From Flavobacteriales bacterium UBA7519 (lineage in GTDB: Bacteria; Bacteroidota; Bacteroidia; Flavobacteriales; Weeksellaceae): a stretch of DNA of 7,183 bases. A model generated the notes under the pieces. The model worked only from the letters and a program-made list of their open reading frames with translations, did not search any database and had not been told where the DNA came from. The stretch covers positions 1-7,183 of the forward strand of contig DLND01000013.1 in NCBI GenBank assembly GCA_002476905.1, given 5' to 3'. Each line of letters starts with the position of its first letter. Within the stretch, counting starts at the first letter, position 1. This document shows positions 1-6,070 of the stretch, piece after piece. Position numbers and translations under genes: made by a program.

Positions 1-448
1 AATAGGTTTCTCCTCTGCCTGGAAATGTAAACTTTGTATAAGATTCAATTTCGAAAACATCGGAAATTACTTTTTCACGGTCATTTTCGTCTACTTTTAC
101 CACACGGAATTTCTCCAACTCGTCGCCACCGGCTTTATGATTGAGAACCACATCTGCAATTACCTGGATGTTTTTGCTCTTCAGAGCTTGTATCGCTTCT
201 ATATATTGTTGCTTCGAACCATATTTTGTGACAATACCGCCTTTCTGGTCAAACTCTCCCAAGTCAAATAAATCATAAGGATCATACCCGACGGAAAAAC
301 CGGCACTTGTACTTTTGTAGGCAGGGGGCAGCCAAACGGATGTGATGCCTAAGCCGGATAAGTAATCTGCAGACTCCTTTACATGGTTCCAAAGAAAAGA
401 ATCTCCATCGGTGTACCAATGGAAAAATTGTATCATAGTTCCGTTCAT
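1..448 (-). CDS. Alpha-amylase, GH13 family, cytoplasmic type (N-terminal part, cut by window edge)
   Basis: Partial gene: 149 codons are visible and the rest lies beyond base 1. The product should hydrolyse internal alpha-1,4 bonds of starch, glycogen or maltodextrins. The visible part is the first strands of the (beta/alpha)8 barrel: QFFHWY near residue 7, GITSVWLPPAYK near 34-45, GYDPYDLFDLGEF at 54-66, KYGSK at 75-79, then GH13 conserved region I, DVVLNHKAGGDE, at 99-110, and FPGRG at 142-146, which is typical of the liquefying/cytoplasmic amylase subgroup (Bacillus AmyS and E. coli AmyA types). The catalytic Asp, Glu and Asp lie outside the window. There is no signal peptide, so an intracellular location is inferred. 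The ATG at 448 is chosen; an in-frame ATG at 436 (MIQFFHW) is an equally plausible start. No Shine-Dalgarno is visible. A dyad at 481-508 lies just upstream. Confidence 0.93.
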   Translation of the reverse strand, partial: MNGTMIQFFHWYTDGDSFLWNHVKESADYLSGLGITSVWLPPAYKSTSAGFSVGYDPYDLFDLGEFDQKGGIVTKYGSKQQYIEAIQALKSKNIQVIADVVLNHKAGGDELEKFRVVKVDENDREKVISDVFEIESYTKFTFPGRGETY

Positions 449-480
449 GAGATTGTAATGTTTAGTTTATTTGATTCGAT

Positions 481-508
481 TTGATATTTCCAGCTATGAA
501 AATATCAA
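481..508 (-). promoter_or_regulatory. Hairpin/dyad upstream of the amylase gene
   Basis: TTGATATTTCC (481-491) and GAAAATATCAA (498-508) pair as an 11-bp stem with one G-U type position and a 6-base loop; the outer nine pairs are perfect. It ends 33 bases before the amylase ATG at 448. No run of T follows on either strand, so it does not read as an intrinsic terminator. It could be a two-fold operator for a sugar-responsive regulator or a structured 5' leader. The function is inference. Confidence 0.45.
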
Positions 509-603
509 GCCAAGGCATTCTCATATTTCTGAATTAATATCAGGGCGTACTTTTTGCCTGAAAATGAATTCTTTATTGCCCTAATTAAAACCACATGAAA
601 GGA

Positions 604-1689
604 CTAGTCTTCAAGCTCCTGAAAAGGAATTTTTAACTGCACGGAAACCTGTTTTTTATCTTCGGTATTGAGATTGGAAAGCGACAGACCAAGCAAGCGA
701 ATGGCTTTGTCAAAAGGTCTCAGATCCCAAAGCTTCCGGGCTGTGTTGTAGAATTTCTCAGCATCTTCAAAATAGAAATCCTGAGTTTTACTTCTTGTGA
801 AGAGAGAGAAATCTTTGTATTTAATTTTAAGAGTTAAGGTTTTACCTTTGATTTCTCTTTTATTCAAACGTTCTTCTAGTTCCAGACTTAGGGATTTTAG
901 TTTTTGCTCGATTTCCTCATCTTCATTAATGTCATCCCAAAAGGTTCTTTCGACCGCCACACTTTTCTGGATTCGGTTGGGTTTTACTTCGCCATTATGA
1001 ATTCCGCGAACGACATTGTAATAATACCTTCCGGATTTTCCGAAAAGCTTTTCCAATTCATCCAGAGATTTCGCTTTCAAATCTGAACCTTTAAAAATGT
1101 GAAGCGTATGCATTCGATTTGCTGTTACTTTCCCAACACCGTAGAATTTCTCAATCGGAAGATTTTCCAGAAACACATCAATTTTTGTGGGATGGATTGT
1201 TTTCTGCCCGTTTGGTTTATTGATGTCAGAAGCGACTTTTGCTAGAAATTTATTCACGGAAATTCCGGCAGAAGCGGTCAGGCCTGTTTCTTCAAATATT
1301 CGTTTTCGGATTTCTTTGGCGATATCATTAGCGAACTCGATTCCTTTTTTATTTTCCGTGACATCCAGATACGCTTCGTCCAGAGAAAGAGGTTCTACTA
1401 GGTCGGTATATTCGTGAAAAATGTTTCTGATTTTGTTGGATATTTCTTTGTATCTAGCAAATCTTGGAGGAACAAAAATAAGATGCGGACATTTTTCTTT
1501 GGCGGTTTTGCTCGGCATTGCAGAACGAACGCCAAATTTCCTTGCCTCGTAGCTTGCTGCTGCAACCACACCGCGATGTCCGCCACCAACAGCAATCGCT
1601 TTTCCACGCAAACCCGGATTATCGAGTTGCTCCACGGAAGCATAAAAGGCGTCCATATCTACGTGAATTATTTTGCGTTGCGATTGCAT
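604..1689 (-). CDS. dinB: DNA polymerase IV (Y-family translesion polymerase)
   Basis: A 361-residue error-prone polymerase that extends DNA past lesions and misaligned primers. Palm motif DMDAFYASVE at 11-20 supplies the metal-binding Asp11, and Tyr16 sits at the steric-gate position that excludes ribonucleotides. The second catalytic block, SLDEAYLDV, is at 102-110 with Asp104 and Glu105. GISVNKFLAKVASDINKP follows near 146-163, then a helix-hairpin-helix thumb region (YGVGKVTANRM) and a little-finger domain. The C-terminal QLKIPF (351-356) fits a beta-clamp binding motif. Length matches the family (about 350-360). The start is ATG 1689, because the frame continues upstream only to a TTG at 1728 through 13 residues with no family resemblance. 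The gene stands alone with no imuB/dnaE2 or umuD partner. No clear promoter or SOS box was recognised, and SOS control is unknown here. Confidence 0.97.
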   Translation of the reverse strand: MQSQRKIIHVDMDAFYASVEQLDNPGLRGKAIAVGGGHRGVVAAASYEARKFGVRSAMPSKTAKEKCPHLIFVPPRFARYKEISNKIRNIFHEYTDLVEPLSLDEAYLDVTENKKGIEFANDIAKEIRKRIFEETGLTASAGISVNKFLAKVASDINKPNGQKTIHPTKIDVFLENLPIEKFYGVGKVTANRMHTLHIFKGSDLKAKSLDELEKLFGKSGRYYYNVVRGIHNGEVKPNRIQKSVAVERTFWDDINEDEEIEQKLKSLSLELEERLNKREIKGKTLTLKIKYKDFSLFTRSKTQDFYFEDAEKFYNTARKLWDLRPFDKAIRLLGLSLSNLNTEDKKQVSVQLKIPFQELED

Positions 1690-1707
1690 TTGATGTTCGA
1701 TTTTTTT

Positions 1708-1951
1708 ACCACAAAAGACTAAATGCAATTATATTTTAAAAAGTAAGAGCCTGTTTAAAAATTAATCAAAACCACTTAGTCACATAGAAAACACAAGATT
1801 AAGTGCAAAAAAGAAAAATAGGAGTAAAATATTTACTATTTTTTTTCTCTTATTTTTACAAAAACTATGTGTCTATGTGGTTGTAAAATCTTTTCTGATA
1901 CAAATTTACACAAGCTCTAAAAGGATAAAAAGCTTTTGTTTCTTTTGTGGT
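1708..1951. repeat. Nested inverted repeats in the dinB/thioredoxin gap, MITE-like or RNA-forming
   Basis: This AT-rich non-coding stretch fills most of the gap from 1690 to 2004. An outer 11-bp perfect inverted pair, ACCACAAAAGA at 1708-1718 and TCTTTTGTGGT at 1941-1951, encloses an inner pair: 1770-1787 (AACCACTTAGTCACATAG) matches the reverse complement of 1865-1882 at 16 of 18 positions. At the centre, GTAAA-ATA-TTTAC (1824-1836) forms a small hairpin. All arms share an AACCAC core. No transposase and no convincing reading frame is present. I recall AACCACATAGACACATAG-like strings as recurrent intergenic sequence in flavobacterial genomes, but that is memory, not a search. The left outer arm ends 19 bases before the dinB start, so the element may carry or disturb the dinB promoter. 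Confidence 0.55.
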
Positions 1952-1967
1952 TACTACAAATTTAGGC

Positions 1968-1995
1968 AAAAAAAATCCCGAAAATTTTCGGGATT
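1968..1995 (-). terminator. Intrinsic terminator of the thioredoxin-like gene
   Basis: A perfect 22-base palindrome at 1974-1995 (AATCCCG ... CGGGATT around an AAAATTTT centre) lies nine bases past the stop codon at 2005. On the minus strand it is followed by a run of eight T (1968-1975, partly in the stem). The GC-rich stem plus U-tract is a textbook Rho-independent terminator. The U-tract is on one side only, so it serves the minus strand. Confidence 0.88.
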
Positions 1996-2004
1996 GTCAT
2001 ATTG

Positions 2005-2520
2005 TTACTTTGTAAGTTTATCGATTGTTGATTGGATTTCTGGGTCTTCAGGAGAAATGGCGTAATATTTTGCAATGCCAGATTTTTGGTCAACCACAAT
2101 ATATCTCGGAATCCAGTTGAGGTCAATATAATTGTTGAAATCGTTTTTCCAGCCGGTTGAAAACCAATAGTTTTCTTTATCCTTCATCTCAAAGCGTTCC
2201 AAACTTTTATCAAAATCTTCTTTTGAGCGTTCCAGCGAAAGGAAAACAAAATCAATATTCGGGTTGTTGGCTTCTAATTCTTTGGCTTTTGGAAATGCTT
2301 TTAAACAATCTCTACACCAGCCAGCCCAGAAATCCAGAACCACAACTTTCCCTTTGTGTCGATTCAAAATATCTTTGATGGAAGTTTCTTTTCCATTTTC
2401 ATCCTGTACTTTTTGGGCAAGTGCTTCTTTGGAAAATTTGGTTTTCAAAACTTTTGGAACTTCTTGAGAAAAGCCCAAATGGAAAATAAATAATAAGCTA
2501 TAAACTAATATCCTCTTCAT
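2005..2520 (-). CDS. Secreted thioredoxin-fold protein, TlpA/ResA-like disulfide oxidoreductase
   Basis: A 171-residue protein. Residues 1-19 form a signal peptide: positive MKR, a hydrophobic core, then GFSQ. No lipobox Cys is seen, so the product is expected soluble in the periplasm. The thioredoxin fold follows: GKVVVLDFWAGWCRDCLKAFP at about 57-77 holds the redox pair Cys69 and Cys72 in a WCRDC motif (classical thioredoxin has WCGPC), and WIPRY at 136-140 supplies the cis-Pro138. Family knowledge supports thiol-disulfide exchange, for example keeping substrate cysteines reduced; the partner is unknown. The start is ATG 2520: the frame extends upstream to 2571, but only the 2520 start puts the signal peptide at the N-terminus. 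Terminators on both sides (2572-2597 and 1968-1995) suggest a single-gene unit. An alternative role is a peroxiredoxin-like or cytochrome-maturation reductase. Confidence 0.9.
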   Translation of the reverse strand: MKRILVYSLLFIFHLGFSQEVPKVLKTKFSKEALAQKVQDENGKETSIKDILNRHKGKVVVLDFWAGWCRDCLKAFPKAKELEANNPNIDFVFLSLERSKEDFDKSLERFEMKDKENYWFSTGWKNDFNNYIDLNWIPRYIVVDQKSGIAKYYAISPEDPEIQSTIDKLTK

Positions 2521-2571
2521 TTTTTTAAATTTTTGAATAACGAAATTAGTCATTATTATGTTAAGTGACAT

Positions 2572-2597
2572 AAAAAAGACAGCGAAAAAAGCTGTCT
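2572..2597 (-). terminator. Intrinsic terminator after the purine nucleoside phosphorylase gene
   Basis: AGACAGC (2577-2583) and GCTGTCT (2591-2597) form a perfect 7-bp stem with a 7-base loop. On the minus strand it is followed by a T run (2572-2577, its first base within the stem). It lies 26 bases past the stop at 2623 and should end the lpxK-pnp transcript. Confidence 0.85.
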
Positions 2598-2622
2598 CGA
2601 TGATTTATAAATTGAATAATAA

Positions 2623-3435
2623 TTAGTAATTCCTTACTAATCCCTTTACAATCTTAATGACATTCGGCATTGCTTTGTTGGCTGCCTCCAACACTTCTTC
2701 GTGAGAAACAGCAAAGGAAATATCCGGTCCGCCTAAATCTGTAATAATGGAAAGACAAAAACAATCCATCCCCTGATGTTTTGCAACAATCACTTCTGGA
2801 ACTGTACTCATCCCGACAGCATCTCCACCAATGGCTCTCACCATTCCATATTCTGCAGGTGTTTCAAAAGTTGGACCTGATAATGCGACATAGACACCTT
2901 CTTTTAAATCTATTTTTTCTTGAACGGCAATGTTTTTAGCCAATTCAATCATTTTTCTATTGTAAGGCTCACTCATATCAACAAAACGAGGGCCTAATTC
3001 ATCAATGTTTTTACCTCTCAACGGATGTTCCGGCATCATATTGATATGGTCTGTCAATACCAAAATGTCTGCTACTTTGAAGTTTGGATTTACGCCTCCA
3101 CAAGCATTAGACAAAATCAAATTCTTGATTCCTAACAAATGAAAAACGCGGAAAGGAAAAGTCACAGTTTCCATAGAATGACCTTCATAATAATGAAATC
3201 TGCCGCTCATCATCAAAACTTTTTTGCCTTCAAGAATTCCGTAAATCAATTTTCCGCCGTGACCAACAACCGTAGTTTGGGGAAAGTTGGGGATGTCTTT
3301 GTAATCTAAAGTATGGATCGCCTCCACCTCGTGCTGAAGTTTTCCAAGACCAGAACCCAAAACTATTGCAAAATCAGGAGTTTCTCCGATAATGTTTTTG
3401 ATGAATTCTGCTGTTTCTTTAAATTTTTCTAACAT
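2623..3435 (-). CDS. Purine nucleoside phosphorylase, trimeric (PNP/MTAP) family
   Basis: A 270-residue cytosolic enzyme that splits purine (deoxy)ribonucleosides with phosphate to free base and (deoxy)ribose-1-phosphate, in purine salvage. Motifs in order: GSGLG at 27-31 (phosphate-binding Ser28), VVGHGG at 56-61, GRFHYYEG at 78-85 (Arg79, His81, Tyr83), NACGG at 110-114, TDHIN at 128-132, GPTFETPAE at 187-195 (Glu191, which contacts the base), VGMSTVPE at 207-214, and His245 near the ribose. Length fits the trimeric class. One notable change: the residue matching human PNP Asn243 is Asp233 (IITD). Asn there goes with 6-oxopurine preference, while Asp is found in MTA phosphorylase, so substrate range is uncertain. 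The ATG at 3435 lies inside the end of lpxK, pointing to translational coupling. A terminator follows the gene. Confidence 0.95.
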   Translation of the reverse strand: MLEKFKETAEFIKNIIGETPDFAIVLGSGLGKLQHEVEAIHTLDYKDIPNFPQTTVVGHGGKLIYGILEGKKVLMMSGRFHYYEGHSMETVTFPFRVFHLLGIKNLILSNACGGVNPNFKVADILVLTDHINMMPEHPLRGKNIDELGPRFVDMSEPYNRKMIELAKNIAVQEKIDLKEGVYVALSGPTFETPAEYGMVRAIGGDAVGMSTVPEVIVAKHQGMDCFCLSIITDLGGPDISFAVSHEEVLEAANKAMPNVIKIVKGLVRNY

Positions 3436-4444
3436 AGTTTTGAATGATATTGTTGAACTCTTCCGGTTTATCTATCTCCACATTGATGGGCCAATAATAG
3501 ATTTTATTCCGGAGATAATCAAATGTTTTCAGGCGGACATAATCTTTCTCAGTTGTTAGAATGACTTTATATTCACCCAATTTTTTATACTCAGCCGTAA
3601 TCTTTTTGATGTCTTCATCCGTAAAATTATGATGGTCTTTGTATTGCAGATGCTTGATTTTTTTGTTGTACTTCGAAATTTCTTTCAGGAGCTGAGAAGG
3701 ATTTGCAATTCCGGTAATTAACAAAACATCATAATAGTCCAGATTTTTCACTGGCATCATTTTATCAATTCCAAGAATATTTTCATCGTAAGAAATGGAT
3801 GAAAAAAATACTTTTTGATAATGTTGAGGTCTGATTCTGGAAATGTAATATTGCTTTTTCTCTTCAGTCAAATCATCCGGACATTTTGTGACCATTATTA
3901 CATTCGCACGACTCATTCCGTGTCTGCTTTCACGAAGATCACCAGCTGGTAAAATGAAATCTTTGAAATAAGGATCATTATAATCTGTCAAAAGAAGATT
4001 CATCCCCGGCTTTATCGCACGATGCTGAAAGCTGTCATCCAGAAGAAGAACGTCAAGATCCATATCTTCTATGATTTTTTTTGCGCCGTAAACACGGTCT
4101 TCACAAACGCCAATGACGAAACGATTACGAAAACGTTCAAACAATTGCATCGGTTCATCTCCAACCAGTTTATAATTGCTGTCGTAGTTTACAATGTTGT
4201 AGCCTTTTGTGATTCTTCCGTAACCACGTGATAGTACACCTGTTCTGTAGAATTTGGATAAATAATCGGCCAAATACATTACCATCGGCGATTTTCCGCT
4301 GCCTCCAACCGACAGGTTTCCGACACCAATTATTGGTGTTCTGAATTTCGTAGAAGAAAAAATTCCCCAATCATACATTCGGTTTCTAATAGAAGTTCCC
4401 AAATGATAACCTAAGGAAAAAGGGTAGAGATACCATCTTTTCAT
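3419..4444 (-). CDS. lpxK: Tetraacyldisaccharide 4'-kinase (lipid A biosynthesis)
   Basis: A 341-residue inner-membrane-associated kinase of the Raetz pathway; it phosphorylates the 4' position of the tetraacyl disaccharide to give lipid IVA. The N-terminal hydrophobic/amphipathic stretch (about 4-30) fits the membrane anchor. The P-loop, GNLSVGGSGKSP, is at 42-53, followed by LSRGYGR at 71-77, GDEP at 95-98, DDSFQHR at 136-142 (DDGFQHR in many homologues), LPAGDLRE at 165-172, TGIANP at 244-249, DHHNF at 270-274 and TTEKD at 297-301. Length is close to the family (about 330). The start is ATG 4444; the frame also allows TTG 4453, but that codon falls in a good -7 promoter element (4451-4458). 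The gene heads a leftward unit and its last 17 bases overlap pnp. It diverges from yicC. Confidence 0.96.
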   Translation of the reverse strand: MKRWYLYPFSLGYHLGTSIRNRMYDWGIFSSTKFRTPIIGVGNLSVGGSGKSPMVMYLADYLSKFYRTGVLSRGYGRITKGYNIVNYDSNYKLVGDEPMQLFERFRNRFVIGVCEDRVYGAKKIIEDMDLDVLLLDDSFQHRAIKPGMNLLLTDYNDPYFKDFILPAGDLRESRHGMSRANVIMVTKCPDDLTEEKKQYYISRIRPQHYQKVFFSSISYDENILGIDKMMPVKNLDYYDVLLITGIANPSQLLKEISKYNKKIKHLQYKDHHNFTDEDIKKITAEYKKLGEYKVILTTEKDYVRLKTFDYLRNKIYYWPINVEIDKPEEFNNIIQNYVRKI

Positions 4445-4450
4445 AGGAGG

Positions 4451-4483
4451 CAAAAATACGCTTTTTAAGTTTTTAATACCAAG
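4451..4483 (-). promoter_or_regulatory. Bacteroidota-type promoter of lpxK-pnp
   Basis: On the minus strand, TATTTTTG (4458-4451) matches the Bacteroidota -7 consensus TAnnTTTG exactly. A CTTG at 4483-4480 stands in for the -33 TTTG, with a 21-base spacer. The -7 element ends only six bases before the ATG at 4444, so transcription may begin at or next to the start codon. The -33 match is imperfect. Confidence 0.55.
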
Positions 4484-4516
4484 TAATTGATTATTGAGTA
4501 TGTTAAAAATTTAAAC

Positions 4517-4548
4517 TTTCCAATGATTATTTGAAAACCTTATCTTTG
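4517..4548 (+). promoter_or_regulatory. Bacteroidota-type promoter of yicC-gmk-nadA
   Basis: TATCTTTG at 4541-4548 matches TAnnTTTG exactly, and TTTC at 4517-4520 approximates the -33 TTTG with a 20-base spacer. The expected start of transcription, near 4553-4556, gives a leader of only about 12-15 bases before the ATG at 4568. It is back-to-back with the lpxK promoter. Confidence 0.6.
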
Positions 4549-4567
4549 CACTCTTATATAGAATCCT

Positions 4568-5425
4568 ATGATATTATCAATGACAGGTTTTGGACGTGCC
4601 GAAACTGTTTACAAGGGAAAAAAAATCACGGTGGATATCAAATCCTTAAACAGCAAGAATTTCGATCTCAATGTCAAAGTTCCACTCAGATACAAGGAAA
4701 AAGAATTTGACATCCGTAAATTGCTTAACGATAAAATCCTAAGAGGAAAAGTAGATTGTTACATCAGCTGCGAAAGTCTGGAAGACAGTAATGAGGTAAC
4801 AATCAATCAAGATATTGTCAAGAATTATATCGAGCAATTGAGATCAGTTGCTTCTGACGCCCCGGAATTTGAATATCTAAAGATGGCAGTGAGAATGCCG
4901 GATGTTTTATCCACCAAAAGTTCAGAATTAGAAGACGATGAGTGGAAAGCACTTTTGGAAGTTGTTCAAGAATCTGTTGATAGATTTATAGAATTCCGTC
5001 AAACAGAAGGCAATCAACTGGCTGAAGAAATTGAGAAAATTGTTCAAAACATCGAATATAACCTAAGCGAGGTTGCTCAATACGAGGAAGAAAGAATCCA
5101 GCCAATCAAAGACCGTTATCTTTCTGCGCTTAAGAATTTTGAGAATGTAGATGAAACGAGATATTATCAGGAGATGGTTTATTTTGTTGAAAAACTGGAT
5201 ATTTCAGAAGAAAAAGTTCGTCTTTTCCAGCACATCAAATATTATCTTGAAGTGATGAAAAACGAAGATTTCAACGGAAAAAAATTAGGTTTTATTGCTC
5301 AGGAAATGGGAAGAGAAATCAATACTTTGGGTTCAAAAGCCAATCATTCTGAGATTCAGAAATTGGTGGTGGAGATGAAGGATGATTTGGAAAAGATTAA
5401 AGAACAAACGTTGAATGTATTATAA
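4568..5425 (+). CDS. YicC/YloC-family endoribonuclease
   Basis: A 285-residue cytosolic protein of the YicC family, whose E. coli and Bacillus members are reported single-strand endoribonucleases acting in small-RNA and mRNA turnover. The N-terminus MILSMTGFGRAE is the family hallmark and fixes the start. The N-terminal YicC domain covers roughly 1-155. A charged, coiled-coil-prone middle follows (about 155-235). The C-terminal DUF1732 domain contains GKKLGFIAQEMGREINTLGS from residue 237, then KANHSEI and VVEMKDDLEKIKEQ. Length is normal (about 290). It is the first gene of a rightward unit; gmk starts 64 bases after its stop, a common yicC-gmk pairing across bacteria. The leader is very short. 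No sign of degradation. Confidence 0.95.
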   Translation: MILSMTGFGRAETVYKGKKITVDIKSLNSKNFDLNVKVPLRYKEKEFDIRKLLNDKILRGKVDCYISCESLEDSNEVTINQDIVKNYIEQLRSVASDAPEFEYLKMAVRMPDVLSTKSSELEDDEWKALLEVVQESVDRFIEFRQTEGNQLAEEIEKIVQNIEYNLSEVAQYEEERIQPIKDRYLSALKNFENVDETRYYQEMVYFVEKLDISEEKVRLFQHIKYYLEVMKNEDFNGKKLGFIAQEMGREINTLGSKANHSEIQKLVVEMKDDLEKIKEQTLNVL

Positions 5426-5433
5426 ATGATGAA

Positions 5434-5490
5434 TGATAATTGATAAAGAAGAGAATTATTTATCAATTATCAATTATCTACTATCAATTA
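5434..5490 (+). repeat. Hairpin and 7-bp tandem repeats abutting the gmk start codon
   Basis: In the yicC-gmk spacer, TGATAATTGATAAA (5434-5447) is perfectly complementary to TTTATCAATTATCA (5459-5472), a 14-bp stem with an 11-base loop. From 5461 a heptad runs in tandem: TATCAAT, TATCAAT, TATCTAC, TATCAAT (5461-5488), giving copies of TATCAATTA at 5461, 5468 and 5482. The last copy includes the A of the gmk ATG. No U-tract follows the hairpin, so termination is unlikely. Possible roles are mRNA processing, translational control or no role. Confidence 0.75.
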
Positions 5491-6053
5491 TGGGTAAAGT
5501 TATCATATTCTCCGCACCATCCGGAAGTGGAAAAACAACATTAGTAAAACACGGATTGTCTGTGATTCCTCAACTTAGTTTTTCAATTTCTGCGACCACA
5601 AGACAACCACGAGGCGAAGAAGAGCACGCAAAAGATTATTATTTCTTAACACCGGAAGAATTCAGAACGAAAATATCTGAAGATGGTTTTGTTGAGTTCG
5701 AAGAAGTTTACACCGACAAATATTATGGAACTCTGAAATCCGAAGTCGAAAGAATTTGGCAAGAAGGAAAAGTTGTGATTTTTGATGTGGATGTAAAAGG
5801 TGGAATCCGATTGAAAGAGATTTTCGGAGACAAAGCGTTGTCGATTTTTGTGATGCCTCCAAGCATCGCCGAGTTGGAACAGAGATTGATAAAAAGAAAT
5901 ACCGACTGCGCAGAAACCATCAAAACCAGAGTGGAAAAAGCAGGTGAGGAAATGACTTATCAAAAACACTTCGATAAAATTATTGTGAATACAGATTTGG
6001 ATACTGCAAAAGCCGAAGTCGAGAAAATAATCAATAACTTTATCAACGAATAA
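5490..6053 (+). CDS. gmk: Guanylate kinase
   Basis: A 187-residue cytosolic enzyme converting GMP + ATP to GDP + ADP, needed for GTP and dGTP supply. The P-loop [10 protein letters not shown] is at 8-17 (Lys15). The GMP-binding region [11 protein letters not shown] spans 34-44, with DYYF at 49-52 and VYTDKYYGT at 73-81. Core motif DVDVKGG is at 99-105, and the LID segment with RLIKRNTD and TRVEKA spans about 132-150. The start is ATG 5490, giving [12 protein letters not shown] as expected. An in-frame ATG at 5433 would add 19 residues encoded by the spacer repeat (206 in total), longer than the usual 185-205 core and unlike the family. nadA begins 17 bases after the stop, so co-transcription is likely. 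No Shine-Dalgarno; the heptad repeat sits where one would be. Confidence 0.97.
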   Translation: MGKVIIFSAPSGSGKTTLVKHGLSVIPQLSFSISATTRQPRGEEEHAKDYYFLTPEEFRTKISEDGFVEFEEVYTDKYYGTLKSEVERIWQEGKVVIFDVDVKGGIRLKEIFGDKALSIFVMPPSIAELEQRLIKRNTDCAETIKTRVEKAGEEMTYQKHFDKIIVNTDLDTAKAEVEKIINNFINE

Positions 6054-6070
6054 AATCTGAAAAACACGTA

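Noticed and set aside
541..582. AGGGC ... GCCCT inverted pair between dinB and the amylase as a dinB terminator
   Set aside because: The loop is about 30 bases long and no T run follows on the minus strand, so it is not a convincing terminator.
1414..1722. Plus-strand open frames opposite dinB, including 102- and 76-residue ones
   Set aside because: They lie wholly antisense to a well-supported gene with catalytic motifs, show low-complexity Phe/Ser/Cys-rich composition and have no recognisable domain.
1690..1728. N-terminal extension of dinB to a TTG at 1728
   Set aside because: The added 13 residues have no family resemblance and the polymerase motif starts properly from ATG 1689.
1877..2065. 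62-residue plus-strand open frame across the repeat and terminator
   Set aside because: It runs through an inverted-repeat arm, a terminator stem and the antisense end of the thioredoxin-like gene; composition is not protein-like.
4028..4039. DDSFQHR instead of DDGFQHR in LpxK as a possible defect
   Set aside because: Only the Gly between the Asp pair and Phe varies; to my recollection flavobacterial LpxK often varies here, and all other motifs are intact.
5433..5489. N-terminal extension of guanylate kinase from ATG 5433
   Set aside because: The extra 19 residues are translated spacer repeat; family proteins begin just before the P-loop as from 5490.
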